From contig DAOVLV010000005.1 in NCBI GenBank assembly GCA_030631085.1, positions 1 to 16,826 on the forward strand: 16,826 nt of DNA, in the 5' to 3' direction. Source of the DNA: Planctomycetales bacterium. GTDB lineage: Bacteria > Planctomycetota > Phycisphaerae > SM23-33. Positions within the stretch are counted from its first letter, which is position 1. Each line of letters opens with the position of its first letter. Shown one piece after another: positions 1-6,796 of this stretch. The position numbers and the translations under genes are program-made. Under the pieces are notes generated by a model. It was not told the DNA's origin, did not search any database, and worked only from the letters and a program-made list of their open reading frames with translations.

Positions 1-572
1 ACCTTCGCCAAGCCGGCAGCGGAAATGTCGGCGCGACAAACGTCGGGCGCATCGTCGGGCAAAAATGGGGATACATCTGCTTTGTCCTGGACGTACTGAA
101 AGGTTTCGGGCCTGTCCTGCTGGCGGGGTTATTCCTGCGGGGGTCGGGCGACGAGGTGATTTCGGCGTACAAACAGGCAGCCTGGTTGGCGGTGGCATTT
201 GGGGCGATTTCCGGGCACGTGTTCAGTTTCTGGTTGAAATTCCGAGGCGGAAAAGGCGTGGCTACTTCGCTGGGCGTGCTGGTTGGGTTCTGGCCGTACT
301 TCACCTGGGCCGGCTTGGCGGCTCTAGGTATATGGGTCGTTGTGGTGTTTATCTGGCGGTACGTTTCGCTGGCGTCGATTATCGCAGCCGGGGCCTTTCC
401 GCTGCTGTTTATCGGCGCATGCCTGTTGTTCGATTGGTCCATCGGGCAACTCTGGCCGCTGCTGACGTTCGCAGCGGCAATGGCCGGGCTGGTCATCCTC
501 CGCCACCAAAGTAATATCGCTCGACTCCTGAAAAGAACGGAAAACAGGATCGGGATGAGATATAATGAATGA
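1..572 (+). CDS. plsY: Glycerol-3-phosphate acyltransferase PlsY, 3' part (start lies left of window)
   Basis: PlsY is the integral membrane enzyme that moves an acyl group from acyl-phosphate to sn-glycerol-3-phosphate, the first step of phospholipid synthesis. The frame is open from base 3 to the TGA at 570-572, so the N-terminus (normally one membrane segment) is missing. The first visible residues carry the family signature GSGNVGATNVGR, followed by a second conserved loop FRGGKGVATSLG (bases about 241-276). Hydrophobic segments alternate with these loops in the PlsY pattern. It reads in the same direction as the next three genes; the 42-bp gap to the methyltransferase gene holds a heptad repeat. 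Identification is firm from the two motifs. The full length cannot be judged. Confidence 0.95.
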   Translation, partial: LRQAGSGNVGATNVGRIVGQKWGYICFVLDVLKGFGPVLLAGLFLRGSGDEVISAYKQAAWLAVAFGAISGHVFSFWLKFRGGKGVATSLGVLVGFWPYFTWAGLAALGIWVVVVFIWRYVSLASIIAAGAFPLLFIGACLLFDWSIGQLWPLLTFAAAMAGLVILRHQSNIARLLKRTENRIGMRYNE

Positions 573-608
573 TGAACGTCGAATACTGAATGGCAAATAT
601 CGAAGAGG
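567..608 (+). repeat. Six-unit heptad (7-nt register) degenerate repeat
   Basis: The sequence reads as six consecutive 7-nt units: gaatgat, gaacgtc, gaatact, gaatggc, aaatatc, gaagagg. Five of six begin GAA. It overlaps the plsY stop codon at its left end, and its last unit contains the AGAGG that serves as Shine-Dalgarno for the next gene (ATG at 615). The same 7-nt register occurs at 10535-10580, 10609-10655 and 16458-16505, the last two in reverse orientation. Confidence 0.6.
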
Positions 609-614
609 TATCCG

Positions 615-1466
615 ATGCAATGGGGCGGGATGAATTCGTGGGTTCTGACGGTGTTGGTCGTTATCGCGGTGGCCTGCTGTGCGGTGATGCTCCTTCCGGG
701 CAATGAATCTCCCAAAGCCGGCGATCTTGCTACCGGCCCGGTCAGTACTGCAACAGCAACGGCGTCGGCACCCGCCAGCGCCCCGACAACAACGACCGCG
801 CCTAAATGGACGCCGCCGCGATTCAAGGCCCGCCAGAATGAACGCGACAAGATGGTGCGGGTTATCCGCGCCTACGGTCTGCGCGACAAGGCCGTCCTGA
901 AGGCGATGGCAGCGGTGCCCAGGCACGAATTCGTCCTGCCTCGCTATTCCCGCCGGGCCTACGCCGACACGCCTCTGCCCATCGGCTACGGGCAGACCAT
1001 ATCCCAGCCTTACATGGTGGCCGAGATGACCCGCCTGCTGAAACTTACCCCCAAATCGCGCGTGTTGGAGATTGGAACCGGTTCGGGCTATCAGGCGGCG
1101 GTGCTGACGCATTTTACGCCGCACGTCTATTCCATCGAGATCGTCAAGCCTCTGGCCGAATCGGCCCGGAAGAAAATGAAGCGCCTGGGTTACAGCGTGG
1201 TGAATGTCCGTGCCGGCGACGGCTACTACGGCTGGCAAAAACAGGCGCCCTTTGATGCGATTATCGTTACCTGTGCGGCTGGGCGAATCCCCCCGCCGCT
1301 GATTCGCCAACTCGCCCCCGGCGGGCGAATGGTCATACCCGTCGGCCGACCCTTCGCCATGCAGTCGCTGATGCTCCTGGAAAAGCGGGCCGACGGGAGT
1401 ATCAGAAGCAAATCGCTCATGGCCGTCGCCTTCGTTCCAATGACCGGCCAGGTCGGAAAGAAATAA
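615..1466 (+). CDS. pcm: Protein-L-isoaspartate O-methyltransferase-like, membrane-anchored or exported
   Basis: Family role: transfers methyl from S-adenosylmethionine to isoaspartyl residues to start repair of aged proteins. The catalytic domain starts near residue 70 and shows the PIMT hallmarks: PRHEFV, the substrate-loop IGYGQTISQPYMVAEM, the SAM motif VLEIGTGSGYQAA, then LAPGGRMVIPVG. The domain is about 210 residues, the size of the whole cytosolic enzyme. The other 70 residues are extra: a hydrophobic segment (residues 9-27) and an Ala/Pro/Thr-rich linker ending SAPTTTTAP (55-63). No clear lipobox is present, so a membrane anchor or uncleaved signal is more likely than a lipoprotein. 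AGAGG lies 6 bases before the ATG at 615. The stop is 7 bp from the next start, suggesting co-transcription. Methyltransferase class is firm; location and true substrate are inferred. Confidence 0.88.
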   Translation: MQWGGMNSWVLTVLVVIAVACCAVMLLPGNESPKAGDLATGPVSTATATASAPASAPTTTTAPKWTPPRFKARQNERDKMVRVIRAYGLRDKAVLKAMAAVPRHEFVLPRYSRRAYADTPLPIGYGQTISQPYMVAEMTRLLKLTPKSRVLEIGTGSGYQAAVLTHFTPHVYSIEIVKPLAESARKKMKRLGYSVVNVRAGDGYYGWQKQAPFDAIIVTCAAGRIPPPLIRQLAPGGRMVIPVGRPFAMQSLMLLEKRADGSIRSKSLMAVAFVPMTGQVGKK

Positions 1467-1473
1467 CCTCGTC

Positions 1474-3864
1474 ATGCCGATATTGCGGACCCGTCTGACC
1501 GTCGCACTGATCTCGGGCGTAACCATTGCGCTGGAACTGGTGCTGATGCGATCCCTTGCGCTGAGGTTCTGGGACCACTTTGCTTACTTGATCATCTCTG
1601 CTGCGCTGTTGGGTTTTGCCACCAGCGGGACGGCGTTGACGCTGCTGCGGCCGGTGGTGCTGCCTCGCCGGCGGGGAGTGCTGGTCGGACTAGCGATGAT
1701 GCTGGCGATAGCGATCCCACTGGCCCTGCGAGCGGCAGAGCACGTGCCGCTCAATGTCCAGGCCTTCACGCGGAACCTGCTCGACCAAGCGGGAAATTTC
1801 GTCCTGATCGAATTAATCCTTACGATACCGATGTTCCTCGCCGGTGCAGCCGTCGGCGTAACGCTGATGGACGAACCGGAGCGAATCCCCGGACACTATG
1901 CCGCCAACCTTCTCGGCTCGGGCGCCGGCGCCGGCGGCGCGGTGGCACTACTGACCGTAATGACGGTTCCGGAGGCGATGACGGTCCTGGCGGCGACAGC
2001 CTGCCTGGCCGGGCTGATCCTGCTGCCCTGGCGGCGTCTAGGCGCTGTCCTTGCCGCACTGTCCGGCGTGGCGGTTCTTGCGGCGGTCCAGTTGCTCCTG
2101 CCGTGGGCGCCGTCGATGAGCCAGTACAAAACCCTCCCGCTGCTGGAGTGGTCCGGCGCTGAGACAATTCACCGTTGCTGGGGCCCGCTGGGTCGAATAG
2201 ACGTTCTTTCCGGTGGGGCGGTCCATTACGTTCCGGCGGGTTTCAGTCCCGTCTGCGAGGAGGAGATTCCTCCGCACGTGCTGATTATCCTGGACGGCGA
2301 TAGCGCTACGGGCGTATTTCGAACCCGCTCGCCGGCGGAATTCGCCTTTCTGGACTACACCACCGCCGCGCTGCCATATCGCCTGGCTAAGTGCTCCTCC
2401 GTGCTGATTCTCGGCGCCGGCGGGGGCGGCGACATCGGCCTGGCGCGGTTTCACTCTTCCGGGCGGATAGTCGCCGTCGAATCCAACCCGCAGTTGATTT
2501 CTGTCATGATCGGTCCGTTACGGCAGCGCGGCGGGGGCATCTACCGGGCTTCCGGCGTTGAGGTGGTCAATGTCGAGCCGCGCGGGTACCTGTCCGGAGG
2601 CGGTGAGAAATTTGACCTGATCCAGATTCCCTTTTTTGCGGTTTCATCGGCGGGTGAAGCGGCGGCGAGTGAATCGTACCTTTACACGGTCGAGGGTTTC
2701 GAGCGGATGCTGGAACGGCTTCGCCCGGGCGGGATGATTAACATCGCCTGCGAGGCCCGCACGCCGCCCCGGGGCGGGTTGAGGCTCTTTGCCACCGCCG
2801 CCGAGGCGCTTCGGCGCACCGGAAGACAGCCGCGGGAACACCTGGTTATGATCCGCGCGATAGGCACGGTCAATGTTACTGTTTTCGCCTCGCCGATCCG
2901 GCCCGAGCAAACCCGCGCCGTGCGCAAATTCTGCAAGGTGCGTAACTTCGACCTGTGCCGCCTACCGGGCCTGCGTAACGAGCAGACCAACCTCTATCAC
3001 GAACTGGACGAAGACTACTACGAGTCTGCCGGAGCCATCCTCGGCGGTGAATCGGAGCGTTATTTTGACAATTATATTTTCGACGTCCGTCCCACCTATG
3101 ACGACAGGCCGTATTTCTTCCGCTTCCTTCGCCCGCTCGCAGCGGTTGAACTGGTCGGCAGGCTTGGCTCTTTCGGCCGGGGCTTCCTTGAAGTGGGGTA
3201 CGTACTATTGGCTGTGGCGCTGCTGGAGTCTGTGGTGCTGGCGGCTGTGCTGATTGTCCTTCCGCTGATCGGCCGGGCCGGTGGTCTGCGGCGGTCAACC
3301 GGAAAGAAAAGGGCCTTCGGATACTTTTTATTAATCGGGATTGGCTTTATGTTTATCGAGATGAGTTTTCTTCAGCGTTTGACGCTTTACCTCGCCCATC
3401 CGTTATACTCGGCGGCGGTCGTAATCGGCGCGTTCCTTGTCTTTGCCGGCATCGGGAGCAGTCTGTCTCGGCGGTGGCGATCGCCTTCAACCGTGATTCG
3501 CCGGGCGGGGCTGGTTGTTGCGGTTATTTCGATAGTTTATATTTTTGTCCTGAACGAACTGCTGTATCCGACGCAGGGCTGGCCTGTGTGGAGCCGGGCA
3601 ATCCTCGCTGTCGGGGCGGTGGCGCCACTGGGTGTTGCGATGGGGCATATGTTCCCGACCGCGATGCGCTGCCTGGGCGCTGAGAGGCCGACGCTGGTGC
3701 CGTGGTGCTGGGCAGTGAACGGCTTCGCCGGCGTCGTAGCCACAGTCGGGGCGGTATTGCTGGCGATGGAAATCGGATTCTCCGGCGTTGCGGCACTGGG
3801 TGCAGCGATGTACTTGGGCGCTATGATCGTCGCCGTGCCGGCGACTGCTAAACGGGATGGGTGA
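1474..3864 (+). CDS. Polytopic membrane protein with central spermidine-synthase-like Rossmann domain
   Basis: A 796-residue fusion. Residues about 7-210 contain several hydrophobic segments; residues 300-430 form a SpeE-like nucleotide-binding domain with the glycine motif GAGGGGDIGLA (314-324) and the ribose-binding acidic VESNP (335-339); residues about 575-790 contain further membrane segments, with the stretch GIGFMFIEMSFLQR (622-635) typical of these fusions. In true polyamine synthases the strand after the second acidic motif carries a catalytic Asp (D-x-x-DP). Here the place reads DLIQIPFFAVSSAG (381-394), so aminopropyl transfer is doubtful and another SAM-type reaction or a binding role is possible. 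It is tightly packed between the Pcm-like gene (7 bp) and ispE (5 bp). The family is known from planctomycetes and deltaproteobacteria, but its function is not established to my knowledge. Confidence 0.82.
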   Translation: MPILRTRLTVALISGVTIALELVLMRSLALRFWDHFAYLIISAALLGFATSGTALTLLRPVVLPRRRGVLVGLAMMLAIAIPLALRAAEHVPLNVQAFTRNLLDQAGNFVLIELILTIPMFLAGAAVGVTLMDEPERIPGHYAANLLGSGAGAGGAVALLTVMTVPEAMTVLAATACLAGLILLPWRRLGAVLAALSGVAVLAAVQLLLPWAPSMSQYKTLPLLEWSGAETIHRCWGPLGRIDVLSGGAVHYVPAGFSPVCEEEIPPHVLIILDGDSATGVFRTRSPAEFAFLDYTTAALPYRLAKCSSVLILGAGGGGDIGLARFHSSGRIVAVESNPQLISVMIGPLRQRGGGIYRASGVEVVNVEPRGYLSGGGEKFDLIQIPFFAVSSAGEAAASESYLYTVEGFERMLERLRPGGMINIACEARTPPRGGLRLFATAAEALRRTGRQPREHLVMIRAIGTVNVTVFASPIRPEQTRAVRKFCKVRNFDLCRLPGLRNEQTNLYHELDEDYYESAGAILGGESERYFDNYIFDVRPTYDDRPYFFRFLRPLAAVELVGRLGSFGRGFLEVGYVLLAVALLESVVLAAVLIVLPLIGRAGGLRRSTGKKRAFGYFLLIGIGFMFIEMSFLQRLTLYLAHPLYSAAVVIGAFLVFAGIGSSLSRRWRSPSTVIRRAGLVVAVISIVYIFVLNELLYPTQGWPVWSRAILAVGAVAPLGVAMGHMFPTAMRCLGAERPTLVPWCWAVNGFAGVVATVGAVLLAMEIGFSGVAALGAAMYLGAMIVAVPATAKRDG

Positions 3865-3869
3865 TTTAG

Positions 3870-4820
3870 ATGAATTTACTTTGTCCATCAAGGGTAAGGG
3901 ATGAGCGAACCGCCGACGGCGCGCTGCTTTGGCGCGCGCCGGCGAAAATAAACATCACTCTGCACATACTGGGACAGCGAGAAGACGGTTATCACGAACT
4001 CGATTCGGTTGTCGCGAAGGTTACGTTGTACGACGAATTGTTGTTCCGCCCCCGGCAGGATGGGGAAATTCGTCTGACCTGTTCAGGCTACGATTGCGGA
4101 GGCGCTGAAGATAACCTGGTATTCCGGGCAGCGAAATTACTGTCCAAAAATCAAGCGGGCGTGAACATTGAACTGACCAAGCGTATCCCCGCCGGCGCAG
4201 GCCTGGGCGGTGGAAGCAGCGATGCGGCTGCAACGCTGATGGCATTGAATCGCTTCTGGAAACTCAACCTGACCGATGAACATCTGACCGACCTTGCGGC
4301 TTCGCTCGGTTCCGATGTGCCGCTGTTCCTTTCCGCCCCGGCAGTCAGAATGACAGGACGAGGCGAGATTATCGAACCGGTCAAGGTCCATCCGTTCGGT
4401 GCAATTTTGTATCTGCCCGATCTGCATTGCCCCACAGCAAAGGTTTATTCGGTATATGACGCTGACAAAAATCCGCAATCCGGCTTCGCCAAAAGGCTAC
4501 GCCGTGACAAGTCCGCAATCCGCCCTGGCACGGCAGGCGTGCCGTGGCCTGACGGCAATCCACAATTAAATGAGATTCCTTCCCATTGGCGAGATAAGGT
4601 ATTCAATGGCCTTGAATCCGCCGCTATGAAGGTCTGTCCGGCGTTGGTGGAGATTTCTTCCAGCCTGGCTGACGAGACTCATCTGCCGGTGCACATAACC
4701 GGCAGCGGCAGTGCGATGTTCATTATCTGCGACGATGCAAACGAAGCGGAATCAGCCATTGCGAATCTGCCCGGCGAGATGAAAAATCATTGCCGGGTTG
4801 TCTCATTAAATCCGTGGTAG
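3870..4820 (+). CDS. ispE: 4-diphosphocytidyl-2-C-methyl-D-erythritol kinase IspE, with an extra in-frame segment
   Basis: IspE phosphorylates CDP-methylerythritol in the non-mevalonate isoprenoid pathway (cytosol, ATP-dependent, GHMP kinase fold). Motifs are all present: APAKINITL with Lys26, DGYHELDS, the ATP loop PAGAGLGGGSSDAA (107-120), catalytic Asp in LGSDVPLF (Asp149), and the C-terminal HITGSGSAMF. At 316 residues it is about 30 longer than usual. Most of the excess lies in residues 201-229, a basic, Pro/Gly-rich stretch that looks like an inserted repeat (see separate entry). Only one Met precedes the APAK motif, so the start at 3870 is the likely one; it lies 5 bp after the preceding stop. 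No terminator is visible after the stop; the ilv promoter begins 4 bases later. The assignment is firm. Confidence 0.95.
   Translation: MNLLCPSRVRDERTADGALLWRAPAKINITLHILGQREDGYHELDSVVAKVTLYDELLFRPRQDGEIRLTCSGYDCGGAEDNLVFRAAKLLSKNQAGVNIELTKRIPAGAGLGGGSSDAAATLMALNRFWKLNLTDEHLTDLAASLGSDVPLFLSAPAVRMTGRGEIIEPVKVHPFGAILYLPDLHCPTAKVYSVYDADKNPQSGFAKRLRRDKSAIRPGTAGVPWPDGNPQLNEIPSHWRDKVFNGLESAAMKVCPALVEISSSLADETHLPVHITGSGSAMFIICDDANEAESAIANLPGEMKNHCRVVSLNPW
4470..4566 (+). repeat. Probable in-frame repeat insertion inside ispE
   Basis: The 10-mers AATCCGCAAT (4470-4479) and AATCCACAAT (4557-4566) flank an 87-bp unit, exactly 29 codons. Removing one unit restores a normal 287-residue IspE. Within it, GCAATCC recurs at 4475, 4515 and 4555, an exact 40-nt step, and a stem CACGGCA/TGCCGTG with a 4-nt loop lies at 4529-4546. 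The 17-mer at 4496-4512 matches 14 of 17 bases of 13293-13309 beside tRNA-Ala. Insertion is inferred from these features and from family length. Confidence 0.55.
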
Positions 4821-4823
4821 CCC

Positions 4824-4852
4824 TTGACGGTTCGGGAGAACGCCTATAGAAT
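4824..4852 (+). promoter_or_regulatory. Sigma70-like promoter of the ilv leader and operon
   Basis: TTGACG (4824-4829) and TAGAAT (4847-4852) are separated by 17 bases; each matches five of six consensus positions. Transcription would start near 4859, only about 5 bases before the leader ORF ATG at 4864. It begins 4 bases after the ispE stop, so the ilv genes can be transcribed independently of the upstream operon. Confidence 0.65.
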
Positions 4853-4863
4853 ACGATATAGCG

Positions 4864-4971
4864 ATGAAAACGATCACAGCGACCAATTTGAAATCTCTAT
4901 CCGCTTCAGCCGTCGTTCTTGAGACGGGGCTTGTTGTTGCGCTGCTGGTCATTGTACGCAAGGTCGCTTGA
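4864..4971 (+). CDS. Putative ilvB leader peptide (35 residues, Val/Leu/Ile-rich)
   Basis: A 35-codon ORF between the promoter and ilvB. Residues 17-35 contain 12 branched-chain residues (runs VVL, LVVALLVIV, then V), the three amino acids whose synthesis ilvBN starts. The first part is Thr/Ser/Ala/Lys-rich. This resembles the known ilvB/ilvG leader peptides of enterobacteria in size, position and composition. No Shine-Dalgarno is visible; the predicted transcript start is about 5 bases upstream, so translation would be essentially leaderless. The stop codon (4969-4971) sits inside the 5' arm of a 15-bp hairpin, where a terminating ribosome would block it. The alternative is a small hydrophobic membrane peptide or a chance ORF; the coincidence of composition, position and RNA structure favours a leader. 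Confidence 0.6.
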   Translation: MKTITATNLKSLSASAVVLETGLVVALLVIVRKVA

Positions 4972-4996
4972 GTCCGTCAGCGGACTTGAAGCGGCC
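4962..4996 (+). promoter_or_regulatory. Antiterminator-like hairpin of the ilv attenuator
   Basis: Bases 4962-4976 pair with 4981-4996 around a TCAG loop: 15 pairs (13 Watson-Crick, 2 G-U) with one bulged G at 4988. The 5' arm overlaps the last codons and stop of the leader ORF. The 3' arm (4989-4996) is also needed for the downstream terminator stem, so the two structures exclude one another. Confidence 0.6.
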
Positions 4997-5014
4997 AACC
5001 CCCCTGGCGTTTTT
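4989..5014 (+). terminator. Terminator-like hairpin of the ilv attenuator
   Basis: 4989-4997 pairs with 5005-5012 (GCCA/TGGC core, then C-G, G-U and two A-U pairs, one bulged G at 4993) around a C-rich 7-nt loop, and the 3' side runs into five T (5010-5014). It is a modest terminator, competing with the larger upstream hairpin for 4989-4996. About 65 bases separate it from the ilvB start. Confidence 0.5.
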
Positions 5015-5079
5015 CCCTTGAGGTAAAGCAATGCGCTGTGTCAGGACGATGAGATAATGACGAAAGGTAGGTATAAAAG

Positions 5080-6795
5080 ATGTCGAAATCCACAAAAACC
5101 GCGTCGAAGCGGACAAAGGGTTACGCCGGAATGACCGGCGCCGACCTGTTCCACAAGATGCTTCTGGAAGAAGGTGTCGAAGTATTGTTCGGTATTCCCG
5201 GCGGAGTGCTGCTTCCGATATTCGATTCGCTATACGGAACGTCGATTAAGTTCGTCCTGACCCGCCATGAGCAGGGCGCAGCGCACATGGCTGACGGGTA
5301 CGCCCGCTCAACCGGAAAAACAGGCGTCTGCATCGCCACCTCCGGCCCCGGCGCGACCAATCTCATTACGGGCCTGGCCACAGCCTACATGGACTCGGTC
5401 CCGATGGTCGCTATTACAGGGCAGGTTACCAGCGCCCTTATCGGAAACGACGCCTTCCAGGAGGCAGACACCACCGGAATCACTCGCCCGGTTACCAAGC
5501 ATAACATGCTGATAAAGCGGGCAGAGGACATTGGTCGAGCGATTCACGAGGCGTTTTACATCGCCCGGACGGGTCGCCCCGGACCGGTGCTCATCGACAT
5601 CGCCAAGGACGCTACGAGCAACACACTGACCGACGAACCGGACCTGACAATCAACCTGCCGGGATACAAACCGATGCTCACCGGGCACATTCGCCAGGTC
5701 AAAGCCGCCGCAGAAGCAATCAACGCCTCGAAACAACCCGTCCTGTACGTCGGGGGCGGCGTGATTATCTCCGAAGCGTCGGAGGTACTCTCTAAGGTGG
5801 CGCATCGCGGAAACATCCCCGTTACCACGACGCTTATGGCGCTCGGAGCGTTCGACGAATCCGACCCCTTGGCGCTTCAGATGCTGGGAATGCACGGAAC
5901 GGCGGCCGCCAACTACGCAATCCAGGAATGCGACTGCCTCATCGCCGTCGGCGCGCGATTCGACGACCGCGTTACAGGAAAGGTAGAAACTTTCGCCTCG
6001 AACGCGAAGATCATCCACATCGATATCGACCCGACATCAATCAGCAAAAACGTCAAAGCCGATATCCCCGTCGTCGGAGACGCTAAAGATATTCTCGAAA
6101 AAATGCTTCCGATGATAAAATCGAAGCCGCGCAAAGACTGGCTGAAGCAAATCGCCAAATGGAAAAAAGCCTATCCGCTCCACTACGACACCGGACCGAA
6201 AATCAAGCCGCAGCAGGTCATCGAATCCGTCGGGCGACTCACCGACCACGACGCAATTATCACCACCGGCGTCGGACAGCATCAAATGTGGACGGCGCAG
6301 TTCTACGGCTGGCGAAAACCGAGGCAATTTATAACCTCCGGCGGACTCGGAACAATGGGCTTCGGACTGCCCGCGGCAATCGGGGCACAGTTCGGAAACC
6401 CCGGTAAAACCGTCGTCGATATCGACGGGGACGGATCGCTCGCTATGACAGTCGGCGAGTTGGTAACGGCTGTGCATTACAATCAACCCGTCAAGGTCGT
6501 CGTGCTGGACAACTGTTACCTCGGAATGGTCCGCCAATGGCAGGAAATGTTCTACGAACGGCGATATTCCGCCACCGAACACCCCTGTCCGGATTTGTCG
6601 CTGGTCGCAGAAGCCTTCGGCGCAAAGGGGATCCGCGCCACCGATCCGAGCGAACTGGACGACGCAATAAACGAAATGCTCAAACACGACGGTCCGGTCG
6701 TCCTGGCTGCGAGCGTCGAACCGGAAGAAAACGTTTTCCCCATGGTCGCTGCCGGTAAAAGCCTGCACGAAATGGATATGGGAAGGTTGGTGTAA
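5080..6795 (+). CDS. ilvB: Acetolactate synthase, catalytic (large) subunit
   Basis: A ThDP- and FAD-dependent enzyme joining two pyruvates to 2-acetolactate (valine/leucine) or pyruvate and 2-oxobutyrate to acetohydroxybutyrate (isoleucine). The N-terminal ThDP domain has FGIPGGVLLPIFD and the catalytic glutamate in TRHEQGAAHMADGYAR (Glu64), then SGPGATNLITGLA. The central domain has VGARFDDRVTGK (290-301). The C-terminal ThDP/Mg domain has GDGS (450-453) and DNCYLGMVRQWQ (477-488). The 571-residue length is normal for the family. GAAAGGTAGG lies about 8 bases before the ATG. The regulatory subunit gene starts 1 base after its stop. Expression is probably controlled by the leader/attenuator upstream. 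Confidence 0.97.
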   Translation: MSKSTKTASKRTKGYAGMTGADLFHKMLLEEGVEVLFGIPGGVLLPIFDSLYGTSIKFVLTRHEQGAAHMADGYARSTGKTGVCIATSGPGATNLITGLATAYMDSVPMVAITGQVTSALIGNDAFQEADTTGITRPVTKHNMLIKRAEDIGRAIHEAFYIARTGRPGPVLIDIAKDATSNTLTDEPDLTINLPGYKPMLTGHIRQVKAAAEAINASKQPVLYVGGGVIISEASEVLSKVAHRGNIPVTTTLMALGAFDESDPLALQMLGMHGTAAANYAIQECDCLIAVGARFDDRVTGKVETFASNAKIIHIDIDPTSISKNVKADIPVVGDAKDILEKMLPMIKSKPRKDWLKQIAKWKKAYPLHYDTGPKIKPQQVIESVGRLTDHDAIITTGVGQHQMWTAQFYGWRKPRQFITSGGLGTMGFGLPAAIGAQFGNPGKTVVDIDGDGSLAMTVGELVTAVHYNQPVKVVVLDNCYLGMVRQWQEMFYERRYSATEHPCPDLSLVAEAFGAKGIRATDPSELDDAINEMLKHDGPVVLAASVEPEENVFPMVAAGKSLHEMDMGRLV

Positions 6796-6796
6796 C

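Noticed and set aside
324..1526. 400-codon open frame on the - strand
   Set aside because: Lies antisense to the clear plsY and Pcm-like genes; composition is His/Arg/Gly-rich with no recognisable motif, as expected for a shadow in GC-rich DNA.
4529..4546. Hairpin inside ispE as a transcription terminator
   Set aside because: No T run follows and it lies in the middle of a gene with intact downstream motifs; better explained as part of an inserted repeat.
4864..5079. T-box or other known riboswitch upstream of ilvB
   Set aside because: No T-box sequence (GGGTGGNACCGCG-like) or other recognisable aptamer core; the leader-peptide model explains the structure better.
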